64,000 nt of DNA from Portunus trituberculatus (Eukaryota > Arthropoda > Malacostraca > Decapoda > Portunidae): NCBI RefSeq assembly GCF_017591435.1, contig NC_059279.1:3869501-3933500 (forward strand), read 5' to 3'. A program made the position numbers and the translations under genes. Each line of letters begins with the position of its first letter. The stretch's first letter is position 1. Shown in pieces: positions 63,991 through 64,000 of the stretch. The notes beneath the pieces are model-generated. The model searched no databases. It saw only the letters and a list, made by a program, of their open reading frames with translations, and was not told the origin of the DNA.

Positions 63991-64000
63991 CTGTAGGCGA

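Overview
This is a eukaryotic nuclear window. It has short exons with consensus GT-AG junctions, long introns, very dense di- and trinucleotide microsatellites, tRNA-derived SINEs and several non-LTR (LINE) and DNA-transposon fragments. The proteins look arthropod-like, and the (CA)n/(TC)n/(TA)n load with this repeat mix suggests a decapod crustacean such as a crab or shrimp. That assignment is inference from protein resemblance and repeat style; no species marker was seen.

Five protein-coding genes are supported. (1) 90-4598, minus: exportin-6 (XPO6), 11 coding exons, C-terminus beyond the left edge. (2) 12167-14020, plus: hexosaminidase D-like GH20 enzyme with an uninterrupted reading frame and an N-terminal membrane anchor. 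(3) 17587-20282, minus: NUDT6/NUDT8-like Nudix hydrolase, 7 coding exons, tail-to-tail with gene 2. (4) 38624-57928, plus: complete mitochondrial 2-oxoglutarate dehydrogenase E1 (OGDH), 19 coding exons in any one transcript, plus two alternative versions of exon 3 and a candidate in-frame cassette exon. (5) 62395-63990, minus: C-terminal four exons of a divergent seven-transmembrane receptor, 5' end beyond the right edge.

The intervals are repeat-rich. 4.6-12 kb holds LINE pieces, a ~400 bp (TA)n tract and two tandem SINEs. 21.3-21.9 kb is a hAT-type element with target-site duplication. 22.6-24 kb and 30.7-32 kb are two copies of a modular composite repeat; the first carries a diverged fragment of large-subunit rRNA. 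24-25.4 kb has a second ~400 bp (TA)n tract and two more SINEs. 27.5-29.9 kb is a LINE copy with an inverted middle section and a 34 bp perfect hairpin. 32-38.5 kb is mainly microsatellite-rich intergenic DNA. OGDH introns hold a short hAT element, a Tc1/mariner-pogo-like element with a long internal hairpin, antisense LINE 3' ends and SINEs.

The genes do not form a pathway: nuclear export, glycoside hydrolysis, a Nudix enzyme, the TCA cycle and signalling. The more unusual material is the composite repeat with embedded rRNA, SINEs bounded on both sides by (CA)n, and the alternative exons of OGDH.
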